Positions 53,514 through 64,000 of a stretch of DNA of 64,000 nucleotides are shown here, in pieces. Below the pieces are notes generated by a model. It saw only the letters and a program-made list of their open reading frames with translations. It was not told where the DNA came from and made no database searches. Position numbers and translations under genes: made by a program. How positions within the stretch are numbered: the stretch's first letter is position 1; every line of letters begins with the position of its first letter. The stretch is taken from assembly GCF_013426895.1 (NCBI RefSeq), contig NZ_AP023175.1:1426001-1490000 (forward strand). Direction: 5' to 3'. Origin of the DNA: Paraburkholderia largidicola. Lineage in GTDB: Bacteria; Pseudomonadota; Gammaproteobacteria; Burkholderiales; Burkholderiaceae.

Positions 53514-53542
53514 CGAGCGCACGTTGTCGTGCGCTCGTTTTT
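53514..53542 (+). terminator. Rho-independent terminator after SDR gene
   Basis: CGAGCGCAC GTTGTC GTGCGCTCG TTTTT: a perfect 9-bp GC-rich stem followed by a five-T tract, 24 bp after the stop codon. It also lies just before the convergent dehydratase gene. Confidence 0.85.
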
Positions 53543-53562
53543 CATTGCGCGGCGCCTGTCGC

Positions 53563-55314
<1,752 letters not shown>

Positions 55315-55322
55315 TTCGACTC

Positions 55323-56228
55323 CTACCGGCGCTGCTCCTTCACCCGCGACACGATCTGTGTCGGGCTGACGAACTGCAGCGCAATCAATACCCAGATCAG
55401 CGTGATCGCCATGTAGATCATCGCCATTGCGTCGATCGACTGCGGCGCGCGCACGCCCGTTGAAAATACAGCGTAGTACAACGCGACGACGAGCGTTTGC
55501 GTCGCCGGCCCCGCTGTAAAGAACGTCAGTTCGAACATGCCGATGGTACGGACCAGCACCAGCAGACCGGCCGCAAGCATGCCGGGCACCAGCAAGGGCA
55601 GCAGAATATAGCGGAAATAGCGGAACGTATTCGCGCCGAAGATGCGCGCCGCCGATTCAAGGTTCGGATCGATCTGCTCGATAAACGGTGTCATCACGAG
55701 AATGACGAACGGCAGCGCGGGCACCAGGTTCGCGAGAATCACGCCGGACAGCGTACCCGCCAGCCCGATCTTGTACATCACGGTCGCCATCGGAATGCCG
55801 TATGTCACGGGCGGCACCATCAACGGCAGCAGGAACACGAGCATCGCGAAACGCTTGCCGCGAAACTGCACGCGCGCGAGCGCATACGCGGCGGGCACGC
55901 CGAGCAGGATGGACAGCAGCACCACCGCGCCGACCACTTCGACCGTCACCCACAGCACCGCCGCAAGCTGGAAGTCGCTCCACGCCTGCGCATACCAGTG
56001 CAGCGTGAAGCCCTGCGGCAGCAGCGTCCCGAACCAGCGCGTCGCGATCGAATTAACCGCCACGGTGGCGATCAGCAGCACGATGTTCAGCAGGAAGAAA
56101 ATCATCGCGCCCCAGACGAGCGCCTTGTAGATGCGGTCGCGCAAACTGACATGCGGTTTCATCGATTTCACCGTTTGCCCTTGCGGCTCAGCGGGCCACG
56201 GATGCGCGACTTGATGATCGGTTGCCAT
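55323..56228 (-). CDS. ABC transporter permease, PotC-like (301 aa)
   Basis: Six-helix permease with the inner-membrane EAA-loop-type segment ([29 protein letters not shown]) near residues 190-220. N-terminus [16 protein letters not shown], first helix about 33-55. Belongs to the polyamine/iron/phosphonate-type permease family. The start overlaps the stop of the preceding permease by one base (TGATG), so they are coupled. The second of two permeases of the transporter. Confidence 0.9.
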   Translation of the reverse strand: MATDHQVAHPWPAEPQGQTVKSMKPHVSLRDRIYKALVWGAMIFFLLNIVLLIATVAVNSIATRWFGTLLPQGFTLHWYAQAWSDFQLAAVLWVTVEVVGAVVLLSILLGVPAAYALARVQFRGKRFAMLVFLLPLMVPPVTYGIPMATVMYKIGLAGTLSGVILANLVPALPFVILVMTPFIEQIDPNLESAARIFGANTFRYFRYILLPLLVPGMLAAGLLVLVRTIGMFELTFFTAGPATQTLVVALYYAVFSTGVRAPQSIDAMAMIYMAITLIWVLIALQFVSPTQIVSRVKEQRR

Positions 56229-57115
56229 CAGCCTTTACCTCCCGTCGCCGGTCCACTGTAGAAGAAGCGGCGCGCGCCGAGCATCGCGGCGACGATCACC
56301 AGTTGCACGAAACCCATCACGATCGCGATCGCCGATGCCAGCGAGTAATCGTAGCTCTCGAACGCGGCTTCCGCCGCTGCAATCGACATCACGCGTGTCG
56401 GCCCCGCAGGCGCGCCAAGCAGCACCGCCGATGGAAACACCGAAAACGCCTGTACGAACGACAGACACGCGGCCATCGTCAGCCCCGGCACGAGCAGCGG
56501 CAAATAGATCTGTCGGAACTGCTGCCACGGGTTCGCGCCGAGCGTTGCGGCGGCGCTCGCGAGCGTCGGATCGATGCCCGTCACGTACGAGAGCGTCAAC
56601 AGAAACGCGAACGGGAAACCCGACACCACCAGCGAGATCAGCACACCCCAGAAATTGTGCGTGAGACGCACTTCGTCGGTATAGAGATGCAGCCCTTGAA
56701 GCGCTTGCGGAAACCAGCCGTTCGGACCGAAGTACGTGAGCATGCCGTCCGCGATCAGCACGGTGCCGAGCGTGACGGGAATCACCAGCAGCGTCGTGAT
56801 GAACTTCTGATACGGCGACGGACGGCGCAGCGCGAACGCGACGGGCACCGATACGCCGACGTTGATCAATGTGGCAGGCACGGCGAGCTTCAGCGTGACG
56901 AGGATGGTCGGCCACATCGACGTGTCGCTGAAGAACTTCGCGTAGTTCGCCCACATGCCGCCGCCTTCCATCGGGCTGAAGGACAGCGCGAGGCCATAGA
57001 CGAACGGATAGACGAACAGCGCGAGGATGAACAGCAAGGCAGGCGATACGAGCCACGCCTTGCCGTCCCGTTGCGCGGCGGGTGTCGCTGCGGACGCGGG
57101 CGTCAGCGTGCTCAT
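56228..57115 (-). CDS. ABC transporter permease, PotB-like (295 aa)
   Basis: Six hydrophobic helices and the EAA-like loop (DPTLASAAATLGANPWQQFRQIYLPLLVPGLTM). I take the ATG at 57115 (MSTLTPASAATPAAQRDGKAWL), which overlaps the ATPase stop by 4 bp; the longer frame lies inside the ATPase gene. Forms the heterodimeric channel with the next permease. Confidence 0.9.
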   Translation of the reverse strand: MSTLTPASAATPAAQRDGKAWLVSPALLFILALFVYPFVYGLALSFSPMEGGGMWANYAKFFSDTSMWPTILVTLKLAVPATLINVGVSVPVAFALRRPSPYQKFITTLLVIPVTLGTVLIADGMLTYFGPNGWFPQALQGLHLYTDEVRLTHNFWGVLISLVVSGFPFAFLLTLSYVTGIDPTLASAAATLGANPWQQFRQIYLPLLVPGLTMAACLSFVQAFSVFPSAVLLGAPAGPTRVMSIAAAEAAFESYDYSLASAIAIVMGFVQLVIVAAMLGARRFFYSGPATGGKG

Positions 57116-58191
57116 GACGGCTCTCCGTCGTAGACCAGCGTGCGCGACGACGGCACGCGCAGCGTGATGCGCTCGCCTTCGGCAAAGTCGCCCGCGACGC
57201 GCGCCCACAACTCGCCGAACGCGCTCTTCACACGAATCAGCGAATCGCGGCCGCCGTATTCGACCGTCGTGACCTGTGCGTCGAACGCGTTTTCTGCACC
57301 GGGCGCGGCGCGCTCCATGTCCTCCGGTCGCAATGCGACGGAAACACGTTTGCTATTGAAGCCGTCCATGGCCATACCGATCAGGCGCACGCCGTTCGAT
57401 TCGACTGCCACGCCTTCGCCCTGCGTGCCTTCGAGCGTGAACGGCAGCACATTGCGATAACCCATGAACCGCGCGACGTGCAGATTTTTCGGCCGCCCGT
57501 AGACTTCCTTCGGCGTCGCGACCTGCTGCACGACACCCTCTTTCATCACGACGATGCGGTCGGCCATCGACAGCGCTTCGTCCTGATCGTGCGTCACATA
57601 GATGGTCGCGCGATCCAGCTGGCTATGAATGCGGCGAATCTCGGCGCGCATTTCGATGCGCAGCTTCGTGTCGAGATTCGACAGCGGTTCGTCCATCAGG
57701 ATCAGTGGTGGCTCGATCACAATGGCGCGCGCAATCGCCACACGCTGCTGCTGACCGCCCGACAACTGTCCCGGCAGCTTCCTCTCATGGCCGACCAGTT
57801 GCACGAGTTGCAGCGCTTCGCGCGCGCGCTTCACCGTTTCCGCCTTCGCCATGCCGCGCATCTTCAGGCCGAAGCCGACGTTGTCGAGCACCGACATATG
57901 CGGAAACAGCGCGTAGTTCTGAAACACCATGCCGAAGCCGCGCTTTTCGGGCGGCAACACATCGATGCGTTTGTCGTCGAGCCAGATGCCGCCGCCGGAC
58001 AATGGCTGCAAGCCCGCGATGCAGTTGAGCGCCGTCGACTTGCCACAACCCGACGGCCCGAGCAATGCGATGAATTCTCCGCGTCGGATATTCAGATCGA
58101 GACCCTGCAACGCGGCCACCGACTGCCCTTCGGCATTCACGAAACTGCGGCTGACGGACTCGAGGCGCAACTGTTCAAAGTGATGCTTCAT
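57112..58191 (-). CDS. ABC transporter ATP-binding protein, PotA-like (359 aa)
   Basis: Walker A GPSGCGKST, signature LSGGQQQRVAIARA, Walker B LILMDEPLSNLD, then a C-terminal TOBE-like regulatory domain (about 280-359). The subfamily includes polyamine, iron and sugar-acid importers. I use the ATG at 58191 (MKHHFEQLRLESVSRSF) with GGAAGCG upstream, rather than eight codons earlier. Its stop overlaps the permease start. Confidence 0.93.
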   Translation of the reverse strand: MKHHFEQLRLESVSRSFVNAEGQSVAALQGLDLNIRRGEFIALLGPSGCGKSTALNCIAGLQPLSGGGIWLDDKRIDVLPPEKRGFGMVFQNYALFPHMSVLDNVGFGLKMRGMAKAETVKRAREALQLVQLVGHERKLPGQLSGGQQQRVAIARAIVIEPPLILMDEPLSNLDTKLRIEMRAEIRRIHSQLDRATIYVTHDQDEALSMADRIVVMKEGVVQQVATPKEVYGRPKNLHVARFMGYRNVLPFTLEGTQGEGVAVESNGVRLIGMAMDGFNSKRVSVALRPEDMERAAPGAENAFDAQVTTVEYGGRDSLIRVKSAFGELWARVAGDFAEGERITLRVPSSRTLVYDGEPS

Positions 58192-58358
58192 GATCGCTTC
58201 CCTACGATGTTGCATGGCCGCGCCTTATGACGCTTCATAAGACGACACTTCATAAGACGCGCCGACACATATCGCCGATGTGCGCAAGGCGTCATGCAGG
58301 CCCTGCGCGGCATCGGCTGCTCCGCTTTGCGCGGTGATGGGTACGCGTTGGTATGAAC

Positions 58359-59549
58359 TTACTTGGTCTTTTGCGCGCCCACTTCGCGGTCCCACTTCTG
58401 GAACGCTGCGACCATCGCTGCCGCGCTCAACGGCTGAACGTGCGGACGATCGGCAAGCAGTTTCGCGTATTCCGGACGGCCGAACTTCTTCAGCACGTCC
58501 TGGCTGTGCTCGGGCGCTTGTGCTTCCGTCACGCCCTTGATGGCCGGGCCCGGATAGAAGTAGCCGTCGTCATAGGTCAGGGCTTGCTGCGCCGGCTCAA
58601 GCATGAAATTCATCAGCTTGTAGAGCGTGTCGAGCTTTTCTTTGGGCACGCCTTTCGGGATCACCATGAAGTGCGCGTCGTTGACCCACGTCATGTTGTC
58701 GAACGCCTGCACCTTGAACTCAGCCGGCACGATGCCGAGCGCACGCGGGTTGATGTCCCAGCCCGTCACGGTGACGGTCATGTCGCGCGTGCCTTCGCCG
58801 AGTTCCTTCATCACCGCCGACGTGCCGCCCGGATAATAAGGAATGCAGTCGTTCAGCTGCTTGAGGAACGCCCAGGTCTTATCCCAGCCATTGACAGGGT
58901 CTTTCGGGTCCTTGTCGCCAAGCACGTACGGCAGGCCCATCAGGAACGTGCGGCCCGGACCGGAATTGGCCGGACGCGCGTAGATCAGCTTGTTCGGATG
59001 CGCCTTGCACCATTGCAGGAGTTGATCTGGCGTCTTGGGCGGATCGCTGACTTTGGCCGGGTTGTATTCGATCAGCGGTCCGGCCGGCATATAGGCGACT
59101 TCGAGCCCGAAGCCCTGTGCGAGATCCTGCATCTTGCGCGGACCGGGCGCGTACTTGTCGAGCACGCCGGGGAATGCCGCGTTGTTCTCCGGCAGCAGCT
59201 TGACCCACAGGTTCTGCTCGATGCCGGCGGCAAGCGCGTCGGTGCCTGTCAACACGAGGTCGATGTCCGAGCGGCCGGCCGCCTGCATCGCCTTGATCTT
59301 GCCGGGCAACTGCGGCGCGGGCGCGTTGGTGTAGGTGATGTTGGAAACGAGATTCGGGTACTTGGCCTTGAAGGCTTCAAAGCCCTTTTGCGTCAGCTGG
59401 AGATCGCCCGCGACGTCGACGATATTGATCGTGACGGCATCTGCCGCTCGCGCCGCTTGCGTGAATCCTGCCACTGCTGCGCCAACGGCTACGCACAGTG
59501 CCGCCACCTTGAGTGGCAACTTCGCTGACAACTTGCCAGAAAAAGCCAT
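58359..59549 (-). CDS. ABC transporter periplasmic solute-binding protein, PotD/iron-type (396 aa)
   Basis: Signal peptide (MAFSGKLSAKLPLKVAALCVAVGAAVAG...ARAAD), then a type-II binding fold (ITINIVDVAGDLQLTQKGFEAFKAKYPNLVSNITYT, SDIDLVLTGTDALAAGIEQNLWVKLLPENNAAFPGVLD). Group members bind spermidine, Fe or sugar acids, so substrate cannot be read from sequence. First gene of the operon with a good upstream promoter. 167 bp separate it from the ATPase gene. Confidence 0.9.
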   Translation of the reverse strand: MAFSGKLSAKLPLKVAALCVAVGAAVAGFTQAARAADAVTINIVDVAGDLQLTQKGFEAFKAKYPNLVSNITYTNAPAPQLPGKIKAMQAAGRSDIDLVLTGTDALAAGIEQNLWVKLLPENNAAFPGVLDKYAPGPRKMQDLAQGFGLEVAYMPAGPLIEYNPAKVSDPPKTPDQLLQWCKAHPNKLIYARPANSGPGRTFLMGLPYVLGDKDPKDPVNGWDKTWAFLKQLNDCIPYYPGGTSAVMKELGEGTRDMTVTVTGWDINPRALGIVPAEFKVQAFDNMTWVNDAHFMVIPKGVPKEKLDTLYKLMNFMLEPAQQALTYDDGYFYPGPAIKGVTEAQAPEHSQDVLKKFGRPEYAKLLADRPHVQPLSAAAMVAAFQKWDREVGAQKTK

Positions 59550-59629
59550 TTCGTCTCCTCGCCTCTTTATATGGAACGTCCGCCGACGGGATCCGCGGCG
59601 CTGACGTGTTACGGGCTGCTAGTGGGTGA

Positions 59630-59659
59630 AACATAACGAACGGGCACGCATGATGTCAA
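59630..59659 (-). promoter_or_regulatory. Sigma-70-like promoter of the transporter/dehydratase operon
   Basis: On the reverse strand a perfect -35 TTGACA (59654-59659) is followed after 18 bp by TATGTT (59630-59635) as -10. This would start transcription about 75 bp upstream of the solute-binding protein ATG (59549). Confidence 0.5.
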
Positions 59660-59799
59660 GCAAATTTTAGCCTGACGCGTTCATTGCGCGATGACCTTTC
59701 AAATTCTTCAAGTCCTTTTATGGTAAGGATTTCAGCGGGTTTTGCCGATTCGTCCGTTCGGCATAGGGAGAACACCAAGATACGACTTGTTAGGCAACT

Positions 59800-60750
59800 T
59801 CAGCCGCCGCGCAAGCCCTGGGTATTCACATACAGCGAATACAGACCGTGGCTCGCGGCCATGAACAGGCGGTTGCGATGCCTGCCGCCAAAGCACACGT
59901 TCGCGCAGCGCTCCGGCAACGCGATATGCCCGAGGGCTTCGCCTTGCGACGAGAACACGCGCACACCGTCGAGTTCGTCGGTGCCCATGCCCCAGCCGCA
60001 CCACAGGTTGCCGTGAATATCGATCCGGAAGCCATCCGGCGTGCCGTCCTGGGCGTCGATCAGTACGCGGTTGTTCGCGAGCGTGCGCCCTTCGCCGACC
60101 ACATCGAATGCGCGGATCGTGCGCGGATTCGATCGCGATTCGACGATGTACAGCACCGATTCATCCGCCGAGAACGCGAGCCCGTTCGGGCCGATCACTT
60201 CGTCGCAAACCATCGTCACTTCACCCGTCTGCCCGTCCACGCGATATACGTTTTGCGGCAGTTCCGGCTCCTGCTTCTCGCCTTCATAGAAGCTGTCGAT
60301 GCCGAACGATGGGTCCGTAAACCAGATCGAGCCATCCGACTTCACGACGACATCGTTCGGCGAATTGAAGCGCTTGCCCTGGTAACGGTCGGCGATCACG
60401 GTGATCGAGCCATCGTATTCGGTGCGCGTGACGCGCCGCGTCAGATGCTCGCAGGTGACGAGCCGCCCTTCGCGGTCACGCGTATTGCCGTTCGCATTGT
60501 TCGACGGCCGGCGAAATGGCCTCACCGCGCCCGTCTCCTCGTCCCAGCGCAGCATGCGGTTATTCGGAATGTCGCTCCACAGCACGTAGCGGCCGTCGCC
60601 GAACCATACGGGCCCCTCGGACCAGCGCGCGCCCTGATAGAGACATTCGACGGAAGCCGAGGCGAGGCGCAATGCATCGAAGCGAGGATCGAAACTGCGA
60701 ATGGCGGGATCAGGATAGCGGCGCGAGTTCGGGTAGTTGAGTTCGGTCAT
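59800..60750 (-). CDS. SMP-30/gluconolactonase family protein (316 aa)
   Basis: Six-bladed beta-propeller family with metal-ligand motifs: a Glu in WSEGPVWFGDGRYVLWSDIPNNRMLRWDEETG, an Asn in FNSPNDVVVKSDGSIWFTDPSFGI, and an Asp in GPNGLAFSADESVLY. It hydrolyses sugar lactones to aldonates. Likely an L-arabino/pentonolactonase in this cluster. Start ATG at 60750; it follows the ALDH gene (115 bp, with a hairpin between). Confidence 0.88.
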   Translation of the reverse strand: MTELNYPNSRRYPDPAIRSFDPRFDALRLASASVECLYQGARWSEGPVWFGDGRYVLWSDIPNNRMLRWDEETGAVRPFRRPSNNANGNTRDREGRLVTCEHLTRRVTRTEYDGSITVIADRYQGKRFNSPNDVVVKSDGSIWFTDPSFGIDSFYEGEKQEPELPQNVYRVDGQTGEVTMVCDEVIGPNGLAFSADESVLYIVESRSNPRTIRAFDVVGEGRTLANNRVLIDAQDGTPDGFRIDIHGNLWCGWGMGTDELDGVRVFSSQGEALGHIALPERCANVCFGGRHRNRLFMAASHGLYSLYVNTQGLRGG

Positions 60751-60764
60751 GGCGCTGTCAGAGC

Positions 60765-60799
60765 AACGCCGGGCGTCGAATCGATCGACGCCCGGCGTT
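60765..60799 (-). terminator. Strong hairpin between ALDH and lactonase genes
   Basis: A perfect 15-bp stem (60765-60779 with 60785-60799, loop ATCGA). No long U-tract on the transcribed side. Could attenuate ALDH transcripts entering the lactonase gene, or protect mRNA. Confidence 0.55.
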
Positions 60800-60864
60800 C
60801 GTGGTGGTGACGGGTTATGGGTAGTAATGCTGCCTGAAAGGCTACCGCGAACAACCGCGAGCCG

Positions 60865-62445
60865 TCACGTCTGCGCCGGCTTTCCGTCGCGCAGACGCCA
60901 GAGCTTCAGCGGATTGTCGTCGTGCAGCGATTGCGGCAGCAATTCGGCCGGCAGGTCCTGGTAGCAAACGGGACGCAGGAAGCGCTCGATCGCCGTCGCA
61001 CCGACCGACGTCGCGCGCGGATCGGACGTCGCCGGGAACGGGCCGCCGTGCACCATCGCGTACGACACTTCGACGCCCGTCGGGAAGCCGTTGGCCAGAA
61101 TGCGGCCGGCCTTGCGCTCGAGCGTCGGCAACAGGCGTCGCGCGATGTCGTAGTCTTCAGGCTCGATCTGCAGCGTGGCCGTGAGCTGGCCTTCGAGGTA
61201 TTCGGCCACCTTCACCATTTCCTCGATGTCGGCGCATGTGACGATCAGCGAAGTCGGCCCGAAAATCTCGTCTTCGAGTTCCGCGGAAGTCAGAAACTGT
61301 ATCGCCGACGTCTGGAACAGCGCGGGCAGCGCGGCGCAGGTCGCATCCGACGACGTGCCGCGCGCAATGCTCTGCACGCCACGCTGCTCGGTGCGATGCG
61401 TAATGCCGCCCTGATACGCGCTGGCGATGCCCGGCGTGAGCATCGTCTGCGCGCTCTTTTGCGCGAGCGCCTTCGCCGCAGCGTCGATAAATATCTGCTT
61501 GTTCGGTCCGTCGAGAAGCAGCACGAGACCAGGATTCGTGCAGAACTGTCCGACGCCGAGCGTGACCGATTCAATAAAGCCCGTTGCGATCTGCTCCGCA
61601 CGCCTTGCCAGCGCGCCGGGCAGCACGAAGAACGGGTTGATGCTGCTCATCTCGGCGAACACGGGAATCGGCTCGCGCCGCTTCTGCGCCAGATTGACCA
61701 GCGCAAGGCCGCCGGCTCGCGAGCCCGTGAAGCCGACCGACTTGATCGCCGGATGCTGAACGAGCGCTTCGCCGATCTCATTGCCCGCGCCGACCACGAG
61801 CGAGAACACGCCTTCGTGCAAGTCGCAATCAGCGACCGCTTTCTGAATGGCGCGGCCAACCAGTTCGGACGTACCGAGATGCGCAGGGTGTGCCTTCACG
61901 ACAACCGGGCAACCCGCCGCGAGCGCCGATGCCGTATCGCCGCCCGCTACGGAAAACGCGAGCGGAAAATTGCTCGCTCCGAATACGCCGACGGGACCAA
62001 CGGGAATCTTCTGCAAACGCAGGTCGGGACGCGGCAGCGGCTTGCGATCCGGCTGAGCGGAATCGAGTGTGGCGGTGAGCCAGCGGCCCTCGCGCACCAG
62101 CGATGCGAACAGCTTGAGCTGCCCGACGGTACGCGCCCGCTCGCCTTCGAGCCGCGCCTTGGGCAGCGCGGATTCGGCCTGCGCGCGCTCGATCAGGGCG
62201 TCGCCGAGCCCGAGGATGTTCTCTGCGACGGTCTCGAGAAAATGCGCGCGAATTTCGAGGGAAGTCTGACGGTACGAATCGAAGGCGAGCGCGGCCAGTG
62301 TGCACGCGCGATCCACTTCGACCGTGCCGCCCGCACCGAACTCGGGTTCGATTTCCATGTTGCGCGCCGGGTCGAACGCGCGCAGCGTGCCTTTGGTGCC
62401 GCGCACCTCGGACCCGCCGATCAGCATGTCACCGGTAATTTGCAT
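60865..62445 (-). CDS. Aldehyde dehydrogenase, probable alpha-ketoglutaric semialdehyde dehydrogenase (526 aa)
   Basis: ALDH fold with the catalytic Cys in GVGQFCTNPGLVLL and the general-base Glu in FAEMSSINPF. Coenzyme-binding elements are GPVGVFGASNFPLAFSVAGGDTASALAAGCPVVVKAHPAHLGTSE and GFTGSRAGG. The N-terminus MQITGDMLIGGSEVRGTKG and ~525-aa size match 2,5-dioxovalerate dehydrogenases that finish non-phosphorylative pentonate or glucarate catabolism, giving 2-oxoglutarate. Start ATG at 62445 with AGGAG upstream. The 2-keto-3-deoxyacid dehydratase usually next to it is not seen. Confidence 0.9.
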   Translation of the reverse strand: MQITGDMLIGGSEVRGTKGTLRAFDPARNMEIEPEFGAGGTVEVDRACTLAALAFDSYRQTSLEIRAHFLETVAENILGLGDALIERAQAESALPKARLEGERARTVGQLKLFASLVREGRWLTATLDSAQPDRKPLPRPDLRLQKIPVGPVGVFGASNFPLAFSVAGGDTASALAAGCPVVVKAHPAHLGTSELVGRAIQKAVADCDLHEGVFSLVVGAGNEIGEALVQHPAIKSVGFTGSRAGGLALVNLAQKRREPIPVFAEMSSINPFFVLPGALARRAEQIATGFIESVTLGVGQFCTNPGLVLLLDGPNKQIFIDAAAKALAQKSAQTMLTPGIASAYQGGITHRTEQRGVQSIARGTSSDATCAALPALFQTSAIQFLTSAELEDEIFGPTSLIVTCADIEEMVKVAEYLEGQLTATLQIEPEDYDIARRLLPTLERKAGRILANGFPTGVEVSYAMVHGGPFPATSDPRATSVGATAIERFLRPVCYQDLPAELLPQSLHDDNPLKLWRLRDGKPAQT

Positions 62446-63411
62446 GTCCTGCTCCTGTCGATGGCTGCGCGGCAGGAACACATGTCGCGTCGCGCGGCCG
62501 GAAATCCAAATAGTGCGACGTCAAGAATGGGCGGACGATTCCGCGAGACGGCGCTCGAAGTCGAGCAAAGCCGGCGTCGCAACTTCGATCTTCGCATGAT
62601 GTTCAAGCGGCGTCGAACAGCGGCGTCGAACGCAACAGCGGCGAGATCGGCCGCATGTCCGCGAGCGTCGACAACGTGACCGCGTCGTGCAGCGAACGCA
62701 TCAGTCAGTCGCTCATTCCTGATATCACCTTTGACCGGTTCACGCTTTTCAGCAGCCGGCGCAGGTAGTCGTCGCGCGAAGGATCGTCGCGCACGATCGC
62801 GTACTTCACAGCAACGAATGTGCCGCGCGAGCCTGTCGACGGACGATCTGGAACACGTGCGTCGGGCGGCTCGGCGCAAAGACAATCACCTGGCCAAATT
62901 AGCATCGTCTCGCCAATGTTGTCAAACAACTTTGGGTGCGCGAATACTACAATGCAACATGCATGATCGTGCTTTCTTCATATGAATAAAGGCCCGAGAT
63001 GCTGCGCTGCAGATCTGACTTATAAAAATGCTGGTATGACAACGAATGGAAAATCGGACCGGTTTGAATCAAACGTTTTGTAATCTCTTCCGATTTTCAA
63101 GATCGAACCGTATTTAATACCGACCCAAAATCGCGCAAAAACCCTACTAAATAACAGCTTATTCAGATGGCTGTCAGCCACGGCAGGAGCGGATTTGCGG
63201 CATTTGCTGCAGAATTGCGTCAACGCAATTAATTCCCGGTTGGCGCAACGCCCGATTTTGAGCCATAAATGAAACAGGCGAGAAATTCTCTATCGCCAAT
63301 TCGTATTAACCGGCGAATATAGTGATAAATTGATGCGCAACAAGACCCATGAGTAACCGCAGCATCGGCATGGCCATAGCCCCCACCGCTGCGAACCTCG
63401 AGAGATAGACT
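62446..63411. other. 966-bp region without clear gene, with AT-rich right half
   Basis: Between divergent ALDH and luxR starts. The left part (to ~62930) is GC-rich, with only short frames not resembling known proteins. From ~62930 to 63330 the DNA is distinctly AT-richer, with runs such as TTTAATA and AAATAACAG. The 10-bp inverted repeat GAAAATCGGA (63049-63058) / TCCGATTTTC (63089-63098) lies there. It must hold the luxR promoter; a lux-box-like 20-bp dyad was looked for and not found. Confidence 0.4.
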
Positions 63412-64000
63412 TTGCCGCAACATTTCATTGAACAGATGTCGCCGTTGCTGGAAGCGGAGAACGATGTCAGCTGGTTCCGCGAAGTCGCCCGACTGGCAGA
63501 CGGCTGGGGCTTCGACCGCGTGCTGGTCGGCATCCTTCCACGGCCGGGCATGCGGCTGGAAGACGCGTTCATCCGGAGCACGTACTCTCCATCGTGGCGG
63601 CAGTTCTACAACGATCAGGGGTTCGCGCACATCGACCCGACCGTCGCGCATTGCATGACGAAGTCGTCACCCCTGATCTGGTCGCCAGATCTGTTCGTCA
63701 CCTATCCGGCTCAGACGATGTACGAAGAAGCTCGCGCGCACGGCTTGCGCGCCGGCGTGAGCCTGCCTATTCACGGGCCGAGGCAGGAATCGGGGCTGAT
63801 CTGCTTCGTCAACGACCGTAATCCGACCGACGACTTCTGGCGTCATCTCGACGTCGTGTTGCCCAACCTGGTGCTGTTGCGCGATCTCGTCATCGACACG
63901 AGCCAGCCGCACCTGAATGCTCACACGCAGGCGTTGGTGCCGAAGCTCACGCCGCGCGAACAGGAATGCCTGAAATGGACCGCACGCGGTAAGTCCACTT
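63412..64000 (+). CDS. LuxR-family quorum-sensing regulator, N-terminal part (cut by window edge)
   Basis: The autoinducer-binding domain is visible, with the conserved ligand-pocket residues W62, Y66, D75, P76 and W90 (SWRQFYNDQGFAHIDPTV, PLIW). An HTH start, LTPREQECLKWTARGKS, appears at the right edge. This fits acyl-homoserine-lactone receptors of the BraR/XenR type. Start TTG at 63412 (LPQHFIEQM) is plausible; the ATG at 63436 is a shorter alternative. The luxI partner, if present, would be to the right. Confidence 0.85.
   Translation, partial: MPQHFIEQMSPLLEAENDVSWFREVARLADGWGFDRVLVGILPRPGMRLEDAFIRSTYSPSWRQFYNDQGFAHIDPTVAHCMTKSSPLIWSPDLFVTYPAQTMYEEARAHGLRAGVSLPIHGPRQESGLICFVNDRNPTDDFWRHLDVVLPNLVLLRDLVIDTSQPHLNAHTQALVPKLTPREQECLKWTARGKST

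Noticed and set aside
62604..62702. 32-aa leftward frame MRSLHDAVTLSTLADMRPIS in the ALDH/luxR gap
   Set aside because: Too short and no RBS; a fragment of a lost gene is possible but cannot be shown.
62705..62929. 74-aa leftward frame upstream of the ALDH gene
   Set aside because: No similarity recognised and no clear RBS; may be part of a decayed gene.
63020..63223. 67-aa leftward frame with a CxxC motif in the AT-rich region
   Set aside because: No recognised domain, no RBS, and not supported by codon bias; could be a real small gene but unsupported.
63231..63411. lux-box-like site upstream of the LuxR gene
   Set aside because: Only short imperfect dyads (for example ATTCG/CGAAT at 63299-63318) were found; none resembles the 20-bp lux box.

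Overview
The window is a high-GC (visually about 60-65 %) chromosomal segment from a Burkholderia-type betaproteobacterium, most likely Paraburkholderia or a close relative. The inference rests on the gene set: a phasin, a pob/pca aromatic pathway, a non-phosphorylative pentose-acid pathway, a BraR-like LuxR regulator, a DUF3005-like protein, MocR and MarR regulators, and strong GC-rich codon bias. No rRNA, tRNA, CRISPR array, transposase or phage gene was seen. Both ends cut genes: a MarR regulator on the left and a LuxR regulator on the right.

Layout. 1-0.7 kb: two tandem paralogous MarR genes with a shared palindrome. 0.7-9.1 kb: a three-gene transglutaminase / permuted ATP-grasp / transglutaminase operon, divergent from a zinc metallopeptidase; this is the least understood biochemical system here. 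9.2-13.6 kb: phasin, HPP-CBS membrane protein, MarR, and ClC-CBS channel, with three related operator-like sites. 13.7-15.6 kb: DUF4142, cupredoxin, ECF sigma factor and a Cys-rich secreted protein. 15.7-24 kb: a PNPOx/FNR/ferredoxin fusion, GST, LysR, a PAS diguanylate cyclase, an RHH protein, a GMC dehydrogenase pair and glyoxalase. 24-30.6 kb: SulP and LysE transporters and two more GGDEF proteins. 30.7-34.7 kb: a MocR regulator divergent from an omega-amino-acid aminotransferase, then a histone-H1-like protein.

34.8-41.2 kb: a branched-chain-type ABC transporter (solute-binding protein, two ATPases, fused permease). Its permease/ATPase block is bracketed by two directly repeated, approximately 594-bp non-coding elements. 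Each element ends in the same perfect 84-bp inverted repeat, identical in all four arms. I consider this the most striking structural signal of the window.

41.2-47.9 kb: 4-hydroxybenzoate to 3-oxoadipyl-CoA functions (pobA, pcaI, pcaJ, pcaB, pcaD, pcaC) with a divergent LysR gene. Protocatechuate dioxygenase (pcaGH) and the thiolase pcaF are not in the window. 48-53.5 kb: folE, an EamA exporter, an AraC regulator, serine acetyltransferase, small orphan proteins and a degenerate SDR. 53.5-62.4 kb: a sugar-acid cluster (dehydratase, polyamine/iron-type ABC transporter, SMP-30 lactonase, aldehyde dehydrogenase), read leftwards. 62.4-64 kb: a roughly 0.97-kb stretch without a clear gene, AT-rich in its right half, followed by the quorum-sensing-type LuxR gene.

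Start codons were reassigned wherever a ribosome-binding site or family length argued against the longest open frame; this is stated in each entry. Function calls come from recognising protein motifs by eye, without database searches.
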